Shown piece after piece: positions 14,001-27,000 of a stretch of DNA of 64,000 bases (positions are counted from its first letter, which is position 1; each line of letters opens with the position of its first letter). Position numbers and translations under genes: made by a program. The DNA is from Chromobotia macracanthus (lineage: Eukaryota > Chordata > Actinopteri > Cypriniformes > Botiidae), in contig JAZGTH010000066.1 in assembly GCA_036877525.1 (NCBI GenBank), forward strand, positions 213,501-277,500. Reading direction: 5' to 3'. The notes under the pieces were generated by a model. That model saw only the letters and a list, made by a program, of their open reading frames with translations. It was not told the origin of the DNA and searched no databases.

Positions 14001-15131
14001 AAACCTCACACACACAGACATAAGACTGATTTGTGTTACACAGTATACAACAAAACAAGAACGTGAAAATGTTTTATTTGAAATATACGTCATGAGTATT
14101 AATATGTTTAGAACTGCTGTCTGACGGCAGACATGAATGAGGAACAGAGCGTTTTGAGTGTGTGATTGATGATGCCTCAGAAAGCGAGGTCAGAGATCAC
14201 AGCTGGAAATGATTTCCTCGTGTGCTCAGGCCAGAGTCTGAACTTCATGTCAGTACACGTGACAGATGTGACGGTCTCTCCCTTCATTGTGGCAACATCA
14301 GCCCCTGCTGCCGGAGATATCATTAATTCCCAAATAAAGACATTGATTGATTAATAGATTAATAGATGATATATTAATTCACAACTCTGCCAATCATTCT
14401 TTTCTCAACACAGAAATACAATACTGCAAAAAAGATTTTGAACAGTAACACAAAAAAACTGTTTATGTAGAGATACAAATCTTAAAATGTTGACTAATCT
14501 TAAATTATAACTATAATCTATACTATAATTGAAAATACTCTTGTCTTAAGAACAAATATTCTCTTAAATCTGACTTCATTATGTTTTATTGTCTTCACTT
14601 GTTTACAAGAATATAATATTAAGAAAACGGAGACAGAGAACCTGTGACAACTAGCCCCGGTGTCCCTCGAGTCGACTTCTGCAACACACGTTAACAGGCT
14701 TACTGCCCTCATGTGGCTGTGAGAGGAAACGCATACACTTCCCACCTACTTTAGGAATATGGAAAAACATTATCGGTATTATATTCCCATGCTATTGCAG
14801 ATATATAAAATAATAAAATGCAAAATATAAAATGCTGCTTTATAAAGTGACGCAGTCATGGCAGGTCTTAAAGAAGCTACCACCGTCTGCTTTAGGGAAC
14901 GTTGACGCCATACGTCACTGTGACGTCGGCGTTTTCTAATGACAAAAATTTTAAGTCTTTCTAATGACAAAAATTTAAAGTCAAAAATTTAGTCTAATGA
15001 CTAAATTTTTCTAATGACAATTTCAGTCCCGTTTCGAGCTACAGGTCTGAGATCACCCAGAGCCACACACACACAGTTTGATTTTTAAAGATGTGAAGGC
15101 GCATCACTGGTTCACGTGTGGAGTGTACAGA

Positions 15132-15896
15132 GGCGTGCAGATACCTCACACAGCTGCTGGAGATGATGAGGATGATGATGATGAGGATGAGGCGTGCAGA
15201 TACCTCACACAGCTGCTGGAGATGATGAGGATGATGAGGATGAGGCGTGCAGATACCTCACACAGCTGCTGGAGATGATGAGGATGATGATGATGAGGAT
15301 GAGGCGTGCAGATACCTCACACAGCTGCTGGAGATGAGGATGATGAGGATGAGGCGTGCAGATACCTCACACAGCTGCTGGAGATGATGAGGATGATGAG
15401 GATGAGGCGTGCAGATACCTCACACAGCTGCTGGAGATGAGGATGATGAGGATGAGGCGTGCAGATACCTCACACAGCTGCTGGAGATGATGAGGATGAT
15501 GATGATGAGGATGAGGCGTGCAGATACCTCACACAGCTGCTGGAGATGATGAGGATGATGATGATGAGGATGAGGCGTGCAGATACCTCACACAGCTGCT
15601 GGAGATGATGAGGATGATGAGGATGATGATGAGGCGTGCAGATACCTCACACAGCTGCTGGAGATGATGAGGATGATGATGAGGCGTGCAGATACCTCAC
15701 ACAGCTGCTGGAGATGATGAGGATGATGAGGATGATGATGAGGCATGCAGATACCTCACACAGCTGCTGGAGATGATGATGTTGAGGATGAGGCGTGCAG
15801 ATACCTCACACAGCTGCTGGAGATGATGATGAGGATGAGGCGTGCAGATACCTCACACAGCTGCTGGAGATGATGATGATGATGATGAGGCGTGCA
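15132..15896. repeat. Minisatellite: 14 units of 47-59 bp with an internal GAT/GAG triplet tract
   Basis: Each unit has a near-constant core beginning 'ggcgtgcagatacctcacac' and running through 'agctgctggag', followed by a variable run of GAT and GAG triplets. Unit starts are 15132, 15191, 15244, 15303, 15353, 15406, 15456, 15515, 15574, 15633, 15683, 15742, 15792, 15839 and 15889 (the last truncated). Unit lengths are 47, 50, 53 or 59, all differing by multiples of three, so the core is duplicated by slippage or exchange and the tail by triplet slippage. Length is not a multiple of three, so the repeat does not encode a repeating peptide. Confidence 0.97.
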
Positions 15897-15899
15897 TCA

Positions 15900-17975
15900 G
15901 CTGCAGGGACAAATCCTCCTGCGCTGCTCATCCATCAGTCTGGTATGATGATTCTCACTTAGTTCTATAAAGAAAACAAAAGTTGTTTAATTCAGATCTG
16001 AGGGGTGAACTAATGTCTGAACTCATGACTGAATTCGGTTGTATATTGGGTGTCGCCATCTTTCTTTATTCTTCTTAGTTATTATGGTAACAGGTGTTAC
16101 CCAGCAAGATTCACGCTTACAACTAGCACCCTTCCTTTCACCCTAACCATAACTTACTAAGTCCCAAAACCAATCCTAAACGTTAACCCAACCTTATCTG
16201 TAAGGGTATAATTTGATTTGGTGATTATATTACTCATGGTTATCCCGAGAACAGAGAGAAGTTTGGTTATGTGATAGGATGTCATATATATACAATTATA
16301 TGTTTGTGTGTGTGTGTGTGTAAAATGAATACAAAATTAGTTAATACATATGACGTGACAATATGAACCTTAAGTTTGGGGTTCAGGTTGTTTACTTGTA
16401 ATCAGGACAGCTGTGTGCTTCCCTCACGTGGCTGTGAGAGGAAACAAGCATGTACATGATGTTTGTGTGACAGTACAGAGTCGTGGCTGTAATGAATATC
16501 TGCAACCGGTGTCAGTGTGAAAGCTCATGAATCAGCTGTGGTGTGAAACCTTTAGAGATGCCATGACATCTGCATTCATTTATCTCAAACAGACCGCCAT
16601 TTCCCCTCCTGTACACTCAACCAAACCACACACAGCTCAAGTGAGGACACAAGCACGAGAGCCACATCTTGCTCAAAGATTTATGCTTATCCGCTGTGTC
16701 TGGATTTATTTTCAGTACAGTAAAACTGAATCTATTTTATTGAAAGATGCATGTTGTTAAACAAATCCATCCAGACCCGCATGCACAGAACTGTTGAATC
16801 TCAGGGCTAACAGTTCTTTGTCTTAGCACCGTTTCTGTGTTCAAGTCCAGATGAATGAAGTCCATGCCAACAGAACCAAACCTACACATCAACTCCACTA
16901 TCCTGCTCCGGAACTTCTTTTCTTAAAAAAGACACCCATAATGAGCTAATGTTTCAGACTTACGTCACTTAGGATTGTTGTGGCCATTAGATGTTATTTT
17001 TGCGCGTCTGGTCATTTTGTGGTTTTAGGGACACAGTCTCTTTTAATTTGATGCAGGTTTAATTGCAGCAGTCTGAGCTGTGAACTTTATTAGCTGAGAC
17101 CAAACACACCCACTGAAAATCTATATTGAGATTTAAGAGTGGCCTGATTGTAATGAACAGCCAGCACTTCTGCTGATTGATCTTCCAGAATATTTGAATA
17201 ACTTCTTTTCTTTCAGCACTTAGAAAAAATATTTTTATAAAAAAGACATTCTCCTTAATATCTTGCACAGTTTTGTTGAATGAGGTAATTGTGTCTGTAT
17301 TTTAAAAGACAGACTTTTTGTTTTGCAGTTTGCTACTTTGACCGTTTGTTCTGGCTGTTAACATTGAAAGTTGAAATGCCCTGAATGCAAACAGCAGTGA
17401 TGACAAAGTCACTAGAAGATGTTTAAAAACATTTTTATGATGTTGTGAAGGATTCGAAATGAAATGTGATGAGATGTGTTATTCATCATGTTTTAATGGC
17501 CAGAGATTATGTTGATAGTTAATTGGACGCTGTGTTGTTTTTCTGCTGGAAGCATTTTGTCTCATCTGGAGTCTCACCGTGTGAAGATAAAGTGTTAATC
17601 CAGAGCGTCTTTTGCAGTGGTCACTGTTGCTTCCTCTTCACCAGCTGTCAGGAGATTCACTGGTTAACTCTGAGTTGCAAGTAGACATCATGAATCACAC
17701 GTGTGACACCCACATTTGGTTTAATAAAACAAAGTTTTTTATAAAACCTGTGCATTTAGCTTGTAAATTACTGTGTGAATTATTGACAAGATTTTTGACT
17801 TATTGACACTGTTTTATCCCTATTGGTTAACATTACTGGTGTAAGCACATGAGAAATTCAAAAGCAAAATTCAGTATTTCACTTTGTTTTCTGAGATATG
17901 AAGGTCTCTCTCTCCCTCTCCTTCTCTCTCCCTCTCTCTCTCTCTCCCTCTCCCTCTCTCTGCTCCTCCTCTTCA
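15900..17975. other. itga11 upstream region, no exon recognised
   Basis: The sequence contains a short TG run at 16302-16321, a dispersed fragment shared with 14709-14735 ('gtggctgtgagaggaaac' at 16429-16446), and a CT-rich tract at 17903-17970. I see no TATA box placed for the itga11 start. The CT tract ends in CTCTTCAG at 17975, so a splice acceptor there, with a 5' untranslated exon further upstream, is possible. Confidence 0.4.
17903..17975 (+). repeat. CT-rich tract ending in an acceptor-like TTCAG
   Basis: Seventy bases of CTCTCTCC/TCCCTCTC are followed by 'cctcctcttcag'. It could be a promoter-proximal GAGA-type tract or a polypyrimidine tract of an intron in the itga11 5' untranslated region. 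The first interpretation needs no upstream exon; the second does. Confidence 0.5.
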
Positions 17976-18051
17976 GATGAAGCTCAGTTGTGGTTTAGGA
18001 TTCAATCAGATCACATTTTTTGCTCTTACTGTAGGGACCTGATACACACTT

Positions 18052-21000
18052 ATGGACAACACATACATCCTGCTCCTCTGGATCACCCTTCTGCTGCCAG
18101 GTCAGTATTTATCTGTTACAGTGTGTGTGTTTGTGTGTGTGTACTCCCCCTTACTGACACTTGTACATATATGTGTGTTACATATAACAATTACACTTCT
18201 TTATCAAACAAACAATCTCACAGAATCTCCTAGATGAATATTATAATGCTTATATGTTTCTCTTTCATAATGGAGCTCTGTATTTTAGGTGTTGTTTTAT
18301 GAGTAATCTCTTGACATACAGTATAAGTTTTGAGATTTGCTCTTGGTCCACAACTGTGGTAATATCAGATTGATAAAAACTCTGGATGAAGTGTCACGAC
18401 GACTGTCACCTGGAAAACCCGGGTGGAGCTTTATGATCTGCTGGATCACACACTACATCTGGACATGGTTACTCATTTAAAGCGTAATGGACTCAAACAA
18501 AAGAGCAAATGTCTCACATGAGTTGCTTGAATGGCTTTAGTAAAGTCATGCTTTGGATTACAGCACAACACTTGAATTTTGAAGTAATGAAACTGTCCTG
18601 GTATTTATTTCCCCTCAGAGACGTTTAATATGAAGTGTTTACCTCAAAGCTTTACTCATAAAGACAGTCTGATCTAGAGCCCAGCAGAACATAAGCAATA
18701 GAACTCAGCTGTTCAGATGTTCTAGATCACAATGGCATGCAGGAAAGTGAGGAACAGGAAATTAATATCAATATATTACACATTATAATAAAAACAGTTT
18801 AAAAACAGATGCTTCTTACTGACTATGAGGCATTTATGTAAATATAGTGTGTAAATGCAGACATGACGTCTTAACTGATGCAATGCAGCGTCAGGTGTGT
18901 GCGTATGTTTGTTGCGTCACAGTAAATGAGGCTCATACAGTATGTGTGTCAGATGATGATGTTAATGGCCCTATACTGCACAATACTGAGTAATTTGGTT
19001 GCATTGTGAATTGTACATGTATTGTAAATAAGCCATTTATAAACATATATTTTCAGATACAAATGTGAAATTGTACTAAAGGTGGTCTTTATAGTCATGA
19101 AGTCACTGTTTCTATGTTGGTGCCAATGCAGGGCTAGTCATGTGCAAGGGTCCCAGTCCTGCAGAGATTAACTCCATCCCTAATGAAACATACCTGAAAA
19201 GAACAAGCACAAGATAACTGCAAAACAACAGACATTTGTGCTGGATTAGGGTTGGAAATAAACTGTGGAGGACAGTGCCTGGCAGGACCGGAGCTAAGCA
19301 GCCCTGTCCTCCAGCATGTGTTGGGAATATGATTGCAATTACATGTGGAATCCAGTAGAAGGCTTTTGATTCATTACACTGTTTTCTTGTGTCTCTGAAT
19401 GTCAGGAGATCTTAAATGTCTTCGGATGGAAAATATGTTTGTGTTTCCAGTATGAAAGTTTTCCTTTTCTTGTTATTGTTTCAGTACAAGTCATCAGTAC
19501 AAGAACCTTTATTTTTGAGGGGGTAGTTTACTTGCTACTAAGTGCCTTGAACAAAACTCAGACAAAATTTCCTCAAACAAAATTTAAGATAACAATATAC
19601 AAGCTAACTTTTGTAACATTAAACATGAAATGAATTCAATTAAAATGAATTTTTTATGTGTCTTTTAGGGCCCCAAACCTGCTTTAACATCGACATACGG
19701 CACGCAAAAATCATCCAGGGTTCAACGGAGTCTCAGTTTGGATATACAGTTCAACAGCATGAGGCAGGGGGGCAGAAATGGTGAGATGATTGTATCTGAA
19801 ATATTCTCAACCCTAACCATTCCTCACTTTATATAGACCTGGATGACTCACTGTTGACATACAATAATTGTATAATAAGAGTTATAAATGAATGTAGATA
19901 GCATGGCTCAAATCATGTACCCCTGAAAGAATTTGATGAGACGTATGAGATTAGTGCCTTTTTTCTCAAGAGAAACATTTGAGACTTCAGCAGAACTCTC
20001 AGTTTGATCTCATTTTATCGATGTCTAGAAGAAATGTCTGGAATATCATTTGTGATTTTTAAAATCATTGTGAAAGCAGAGCTTCAGGACACACTTGCAG
20101 GATAGTCTTTGTAAATGCTCTTATATGTCTTCCATTTTTGCAGGTGAAATACAGTCGTGAAATGAAATGGCACACACAGACTCGCTCTGTTTCAGCCGTC
20201 TTCTGGCAATGATAAAGTCTCAGAGTCAGTCCTGAATCTGTCCCAGCACAGTCGTCTCGCTCGCACAATCGTAAATCAACCGTCAGTCTTCTGACACCTC
20301 ATACTTTACCTGCAGTCTATGTCTGCACAGATTCATGGGAAATAAAATGAGCAATAAACTAAAGTGTTGAAAAAACACACGTCTTATCATTAACACAAGC
20401 AGATCAGTTTACTACAGTACACCATAGATTACAATGAAGAATGTTAAATGCAAACATGCATCATACAGTTGAGCAAACAATTCTCCCCCATTACTGTAAT
20501 CCATCAAGATCTTTACTGTAATTTCTATTAAAACTACTCAACTACACTGACACTGTTTACAGCCTTATAAAATTGAGGCTATTGTTTTGAGCCATAAAAA
20601 CCTAGACACACAAAAGAATAAACATCATTAAGTGCTGCACAAAAACCACAAATCCGGACGTCAGCTTCCTGTTGTTTAATCTGGAAGTCTGTGGTCCCTG
20701 ATAAATAAGTCACGGACCTCCAGCAGTGAGAAATCTGGGGGCCTTTGATGTCCATGGGTAAATAAGTGGAAAGTATTTGCACTTGTCTCGACTCGTCTGC
20801 CAGTGTTTTCGTAGCACTTGTGAGTTTTGGAAAGTATGTGTTTTGTGGCTTTTAATTCCCAAACCTCCTTCTGTGCATCCCATCTGAGACACAGCGGATC
20901 AAAACAAACATGTGCTTTGCTGTTCCATATGGAATGTGATTTCCTCGGCAGGAAAGAGAGGAATTTTGTTTTTATTGTAATGTTTCTTACCTTCAGAGGC

Positions 21001-24000
21001 TGATATGAGTGCATCATGTACATATAGATATTAATATAGATATAAATATTGTTGATATTTAGTGCTTTATATGGTATATAAACAACCCCCTCCCTGACAG
21101 ACGAATCAAAATCGGAATCAAAAAAAGTTTTTCTTATGTTTTACTACATGCTTTTAACATCACCATAAAATTATAGTTGTAAAGTTGTTTGTTGCTGTAT
21201 GTATATATATATATATACATATATATATAAATACAGCAACAAACAACTTTACAACTATGATTTTACGGTAATGCATGACCTTGACCTCAAAACCTTAATT
21301 TTTATCCCGTTCTGTAGACGATGAAATCCAATTTGTTTGTTCAGACAGTGTCATTATAATGCTAAAACTAATACTAATTTATTTTTCAGACTAAAACACA
21401 AAAATCCAATAATAGTCAGATTCCAAAACACATATAAATGTGGTTTGAATTGGGTTTGTTAAAGTCCTGCTTCACACATGATCTCTTCTGTTCAGACAAC
21501 TAACAGCTAAATGGATTTGAGTCGGACATGTCCAGGTACCAGCCCAGACCTTTAAGCACTGCTGCTGAGAAGTTCACTTAGTGTTTGGCCTCTGTTGACT
21601 TTGTATTGATGCTTTTCAGAATTTTGTACTTAGCTGGAGGTCTTGTTGAACTTCATGTTGAAGTTATTTGTAATGGTGGAGCCGGTCAAGCTGGTCAGTT
21701 TTGCTTGGGTTTGGGTTTCAGGTCCAAATAACCAAATAAGCCCAGAAAACTACCTTCAACTTGTTGCAAACTGTTTGGCTACCAACAAAGCAGTTTTTTT
21801 CAGCTGGAAACTGAATAATTATCAACAGCATTAAAGTGAATACAGGCATTTTTTCACCTTCAAACACCTTGTTTGCAGCTTATTCTAAATATCATTAACA
21901 AATAAAATTACAGAATATGAATATATGGTTTATTTTGTCATCCTGTTGAGCTATTTTATTCATTTTTTTTTAAGAATCAAATGGAAAAAAAAAAATTGAG
22001 TTCAACTGGCAATTCTTCAAATATCTGTCTCAGATAGACTAAACCTTCCCTACGGGTGCTGGAGAGTAGCAGTGCATTCCAATAGTGACTGAAACTCAGA
22101 GAGCACTGCCCATCACAAAAACAACCTCTACAAATCTAGGACCAGTGCCCAAAATCCTTCTAGAGCCTGACTGAGTAGCAGAAACCGGCCTGGTAGCCAG
22201 CCAAGACCAGCGAGCCTTCTAGCAGTTTTCATCATCAGGATTTGTATTACAAATATGTCAAGACTGCAGATGGACTGCTGGATGGGTCAGAGTGTCAGGA
22301 CAGGAATGTAAACACTGACATGAATGGATCTCACTGGCCAGACTCTGGGATGTGGTTTGTGGTCGCAGTTCTAAAGTTTGGGTCTGATGGTGAAAAGCAT
22401 TGCTGTATTGTGCTCTTGGTTTCTGGTTTATTGGTTCTATCTCAAACATACTTCAGAAGCTGGAAAAATCTGCCTAAGGTTTTCATGCTGTTGGGCTCCT
22501 TTAATGTTTTCCTTCTATCAGTGAGTGAATTACTTTGATTGGAGTCCTGGAATGTTGCTGGAATGTTGAACTTGTGGTTATCCTGCTTGTGTTTTTTATT
22601 AAAAGACTGTTGGGACTCATTTAGCATCCTCAACAGTAGTTGTAATGTTGGCCTAATTAGTTAACTAGTTAATAAATATTTCATATACATCAAACAATTA
22701 AACAATGACTGTTACATATATTTAGAAATGTTTATAAATGTCTATTTGTGTTATAGGCTTCTAGTTGGGGCTCCATTTGAGAACAGCAGTAAACAGCAGA
22801 CCGGTGATGTCTACAGATGCCCACTACACAACAAACCTGTGACCAACTGCACACGCCTTCATCTAGGTATCATATAACCTGTCTGATTACAGCTTCATAT
22901 CACCTGTCTGATTATAACGTCATGTCCCTAGTCTCTACAATTGCATGTATGCATAGAGTACATTGACTGTCTGATTACAGTCTGATTATCATATTAGAGG
23001 ATGTTTTTGTAATGTTCTCGCTGCTCCTGTATGGCTGTTTTTAAGGGAAGATTTCCCTGAGCAATGTGTCTGAGCGCAAAGACAGAATGCGGTTAGGAAT
23101 GACTCTTGCCTCCGACCCGAGAGACAACAGCTTTGTGGTGAGTTTATGATTACAGTCACCATATTTGAACAAGCTGGCTCTGACAGAGGACAGCTAAATG
23201 TTTCTGTTTGATTCAGGAGTGTCATCATGTGTGTTAACCGTGTGTTTCAGGCATGTGGACCACTGTGGTCATATGAGTGTGGAAGTTCATATTACAGCAC
23301 AGGCGTGTGCTCAAGGGTCAACAGCATGTTTAACTTCACCCACAGCATTGCTCCAGCCTTTCAGAGTAAATAAATACTACATTCCTAATCAAATAATACC
23401 ACAGTAAATAGAAAACAAAAACAACAGATGCTTACAGGACACTCTCCCAGGAATTCACACACATCAGCAAATGATTTAAGAGAACATTCCTCATCAAACG
23501 ATTTTCTGCTCCGTGTAGAAGTCCAAACAAACAGTTAAAACAAACAAACAGATAACATTCCTAATATCTGTAGTTCATATTAACATTAGCAGTTTCTCCG
23601 CAGGATGTGAGACTTACATGGACATCGTCATTGTATTAGATGGATCAAACTCCATCTACCCCTGGTATGAGGTTCAGGACTTCCTGATAAATGTTCTTCA
23701 GAAGTTTTACATCGGCCCAGGACAGATCCAGGTGTGTCTAAATCATGACCTGGAGAACCAGTCTGACCCGTTATGACTTTTAACCTTGATTTATGCCTGA
23801 TTCATGGTTTGAATTAAAAATACTACTTCCATGGTACTTGTGTTAATCAATATTGTTACTCTGTTCATATAAACAAATCTGATTATTTAAGCAATAAATC
23901 CCACACAGATGTACGGCAGCAGACAGTTTTCTGCTGTATTTTTTAAACAACTATTGGGTTTTGTCATTATGAATATTTAAATAGTTTAAGTTTAAAAGCA

Positions 24001-27000
24001 TTAATTAGTCATTTGATTAATAACTTGAGAATTCAGTAGTTACAATGTTACAGTTAAAAGCAGGTATCAGTTTTCTAATTGAGATGGTGTGGTGTCCAGG
24101 TAGGAATGGTCCAGTACGGAGAGCGAGTGGTCCATGAGTTTCGTCTGAGTGACTTTCGTACGGTTGATGAGGTTGTAGCTGCAGCTAAGAACATAGAGCA
24201 GCGTGGTGGAGAAGAGACGCGTACAGCTCTTGGGATTCATGTGGCCCGGTACAGTGTGCCTGTGTTACTCAACTCTGTTAGTCTGACGGTGCTGTGCTGT
24301 CGGGTTTGTGTATGCATGCTAATCATGCTGTCCAAGTCTTCTAATGTTTTATGTTACTTAAGTCTTATTGTAAAGCACTTCTGGGTGTTTTCGAATGCTC
24401 TTTCTAATTAAATGTAACTGACTGGCTGATATAACATGCTCAGATCCTGAGAGATAAAGAGTACTAGCATTATGGCATTATGTGTGTGTGTTTCCAACAG
24501 AACTCAAGCTTTTAAACATGGAGGTCGTCCGGATGCTAAGAAAGTCATAATTGTGATCACTGATGGAGAGTCTCACGACAGTCCAGACTTACAGGAAGTT
24601 GTGGAAGAAAGCGAGAAGGACAACATTACCCTGTATGGGATTGCTGTGAGTTCACCTCAGCTGTTTTCACCAGAATCTTCCAGATGTTCTCATCAGTTCC
24701 TCTGGTCCATCAGTGATGAAGCTGATTCTTGAGTTCTGTTCAAACAGTTTTTGACACCTGATGATATTTTCTTACAGTTTGGATATTTTAATGCATGTCC
24801 AGGTTCTTGGCTACTATAACCGGCGAGGGATCAATCCTGAGGCTTTCCTGAGAGAAATCAAGTATATAGCCACAGATCCTGAGGAGAATTTCTTCAGCGT
24901 GACGGATGAGTCTGCCCTGAAGGACATTGTTGATGCTCTGGGAGAGAGGATCTTCAGCTTGGAGGGTATGATGTCACCCTTTGTAAAATTGCTTTGGTAC
25001 ATAATGAAAATCCCAAGCTTGGGTGTTTTTTCAAATCCATCCAGACTAATATTGCAATAATATCTTTTTGTCCTGCTTTGGGAAATTTCAGGTTTTCAGT
25101 TTACTGTCATTTTCTTTGGATAAAAGCAACTAAATGACAATATATGCTGTATACTAGTATATTTTGGCCTTTTTGCAGGAACCATCCAGAATGAAACAGC
25201 CTTTGGTTTACAGATGTCTGAAGCTGGTTTCTCCTCACATATTGTGGAGGTGAGTAAGTGCATTCACATTCTCTCCAAGTGGAATAAATGTAAATATTGA
25301 CACCATCTCTAATGCACAGGAATTATATTACATACTCGGCGATGTGTGTGAAATGTTGTTATTTTGCTTTTTAGCTTTTATGATTGCATTGTAAACTCTT
25401 CCATTAGCCTGAAGCAGTGACTGCGTCATCACAGGCAAATACAAATGTAAAGAAGTATTTGGGGCAGTGAATCTGATCTGGTTCAGTTTTAGGGAGGGCT
25501 TGTTTATGTCTGAAGCTGACAGCAGATCAGAGTCTCCCAGAGAGAAGAGAAAGGTGGATTTTACCTGCTTTGATCTGAAGCTCTCATTCAGAGTAATCTT
25601 TTACCTTTTAGAAGGTCTGTTAGAAGAGAGAACTTACCCAGAGAATAATAACATTCTTAACTTTTTGAATCCACAAGCTGCTCCTGACGGTGGCAATCTG
25701 AGAGGAAAGATAACGTCTCGGAAAATTTTCCTCTCTGGACCTCGGCAAGGGAATGTGCTCCAGAAAACACATATGGTTTTGTTGATTTAGGCTTTTCCAG
25801 TGAGGGACCTGCACACACACTCTCACACACCCAAACACACTCTGACACGCGCGCACACACAGACACACTCTGACGCGCGCACACTCTGACACGCACGCAC
25901 ACACACGTTAGAATTTCATGTTTTTTGGGGACATTCAATAGAAGTCTTCCATGTTAAGTAGTACACACATGTGAGTTTGCACATGATGTTTTAAACACAC
26001 TGTCTGGGCTCGAGGGGGCCATAGAGTTTTCTTCAAATAATGTGTTGTTATTAAAGCAGCTATAAACACATTGACTTTTAAAGACTTTTGTATGATACTG
26101 TTCTTTTAGCTGTACTGGTAGAGTGCAGCACTAATAACACCAGGGTCATGAGTTTGAATACCAGGGAATGCACAGTCAGACAAATGTATAGTTTAAATAC
26201 AGTGTAGGATACTTACATCTCGCAAATGCATGACTGAAAATGTGTTGCGTTTTCTTTTTTTCTGTTGAGCTGAAAGAGAATTTTTGACCTTTTTCTGTAG
26301 AAGAAATGAGTGGAACTTCAAACATAGTGTTGTTGTGCGGTTGCTAAGGTTTTGTGGTGTGTTGCTAGTTGGTCACTATGGTGATTTGGTTGTTTGATAT
26401 TTTGTGTTAAGTGTTGTTCATGGGTTTGTCTTAGCGAGCACAAATTATAAAGGGAATGAAACACATTGAGAGTACAGCAGAGTTTATTGTGTGGATGTGC
26501 CATGGATGTCTTTCAAGAGTCCACGTCGACACTGCATGAGGAAGGTTTTGGCAGAGAGAGTCGATGCAGGATATCAGTCTGAAGAATCCTGCTGCTGGGC
26601 CATATTACTGATATAATCACTCTTATTACTTCACTGCAACTGAACCTTCATCTTTCTCCTCATGAAGCTGATGATAGTCTGTATTTATTTATACCTTTGC
26701 TCATTAACAATCACACTTCTGGTTTTCACCTGGTTGATGATAAACACATATCAGCAAAAAAAACTCCATAAACATATATTAAAGAAGCAAGCCAAGCTGT
26801 ATCTACAGCAACCACCTTGAAAACCTTAGAAATGCTCCTTGCAACTCTCCAACAACGACCGAAAATTGAACTTGCTATGAGCAGGAGTCTGGGTAGTTTG
26901 TGGTCTGTAGTTTGGTGGTGTTTGGCAGGAGTGAACAGGACTCTGTGGGTTGTAGTTTGGTACTGTTGGTCTGGTTTGGGTTCTGTAGGTTCAGATGTTA

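Larger units (their letters stand above)
3856..15130. other. About 11 kb without a recognisable gene
   Basis: I found no exon with a conserved protein signature on either strand. Visible contents are diverged direct repeats around 4190-4250 and 4550-4610 (both begin 'tgttgaga' and continue with shared purine-rich sequence), a MITE-like fragment at 7165-7300, a TG run at 9361-9395, a dispersed repeat at 11690-11870 with a relative at 44345-44530, a short (TTAGGG) run at 13984-14000, and CpG-containing CRE-like motifs at 10533-10540 and 14899-14935. Distal itga11 regulatory elements could lie here, but none can be shown from sequence alone. Confidence 0.5.

Noticed and set aside
15078..15278. 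A frame with an Asp/Glu-rich stretch entering the minisatellite
   Set aside because: Units are not multiples of three, so the peptide changes frame at each unit; not a coding repeat.
15132..15896. A CRISPR-like array
   Set aside because: There are no unique spacers between the cores; the variable part is only GAT/GAG triplets, and the genome is eukaryotic.
25467..25790. A 107-codon + strand frame inside itga11 intron 10
   Set aside because: Exons 10 and 11 already join in phase as in human alpha11; the frame has no integrin similarity.
26102..26170. A tRNA gene
   Set aside because: The A-box-like and B-box-like segments are degenerate, no cloverleaf can be folded by eye, and a SINE-type tail follows.
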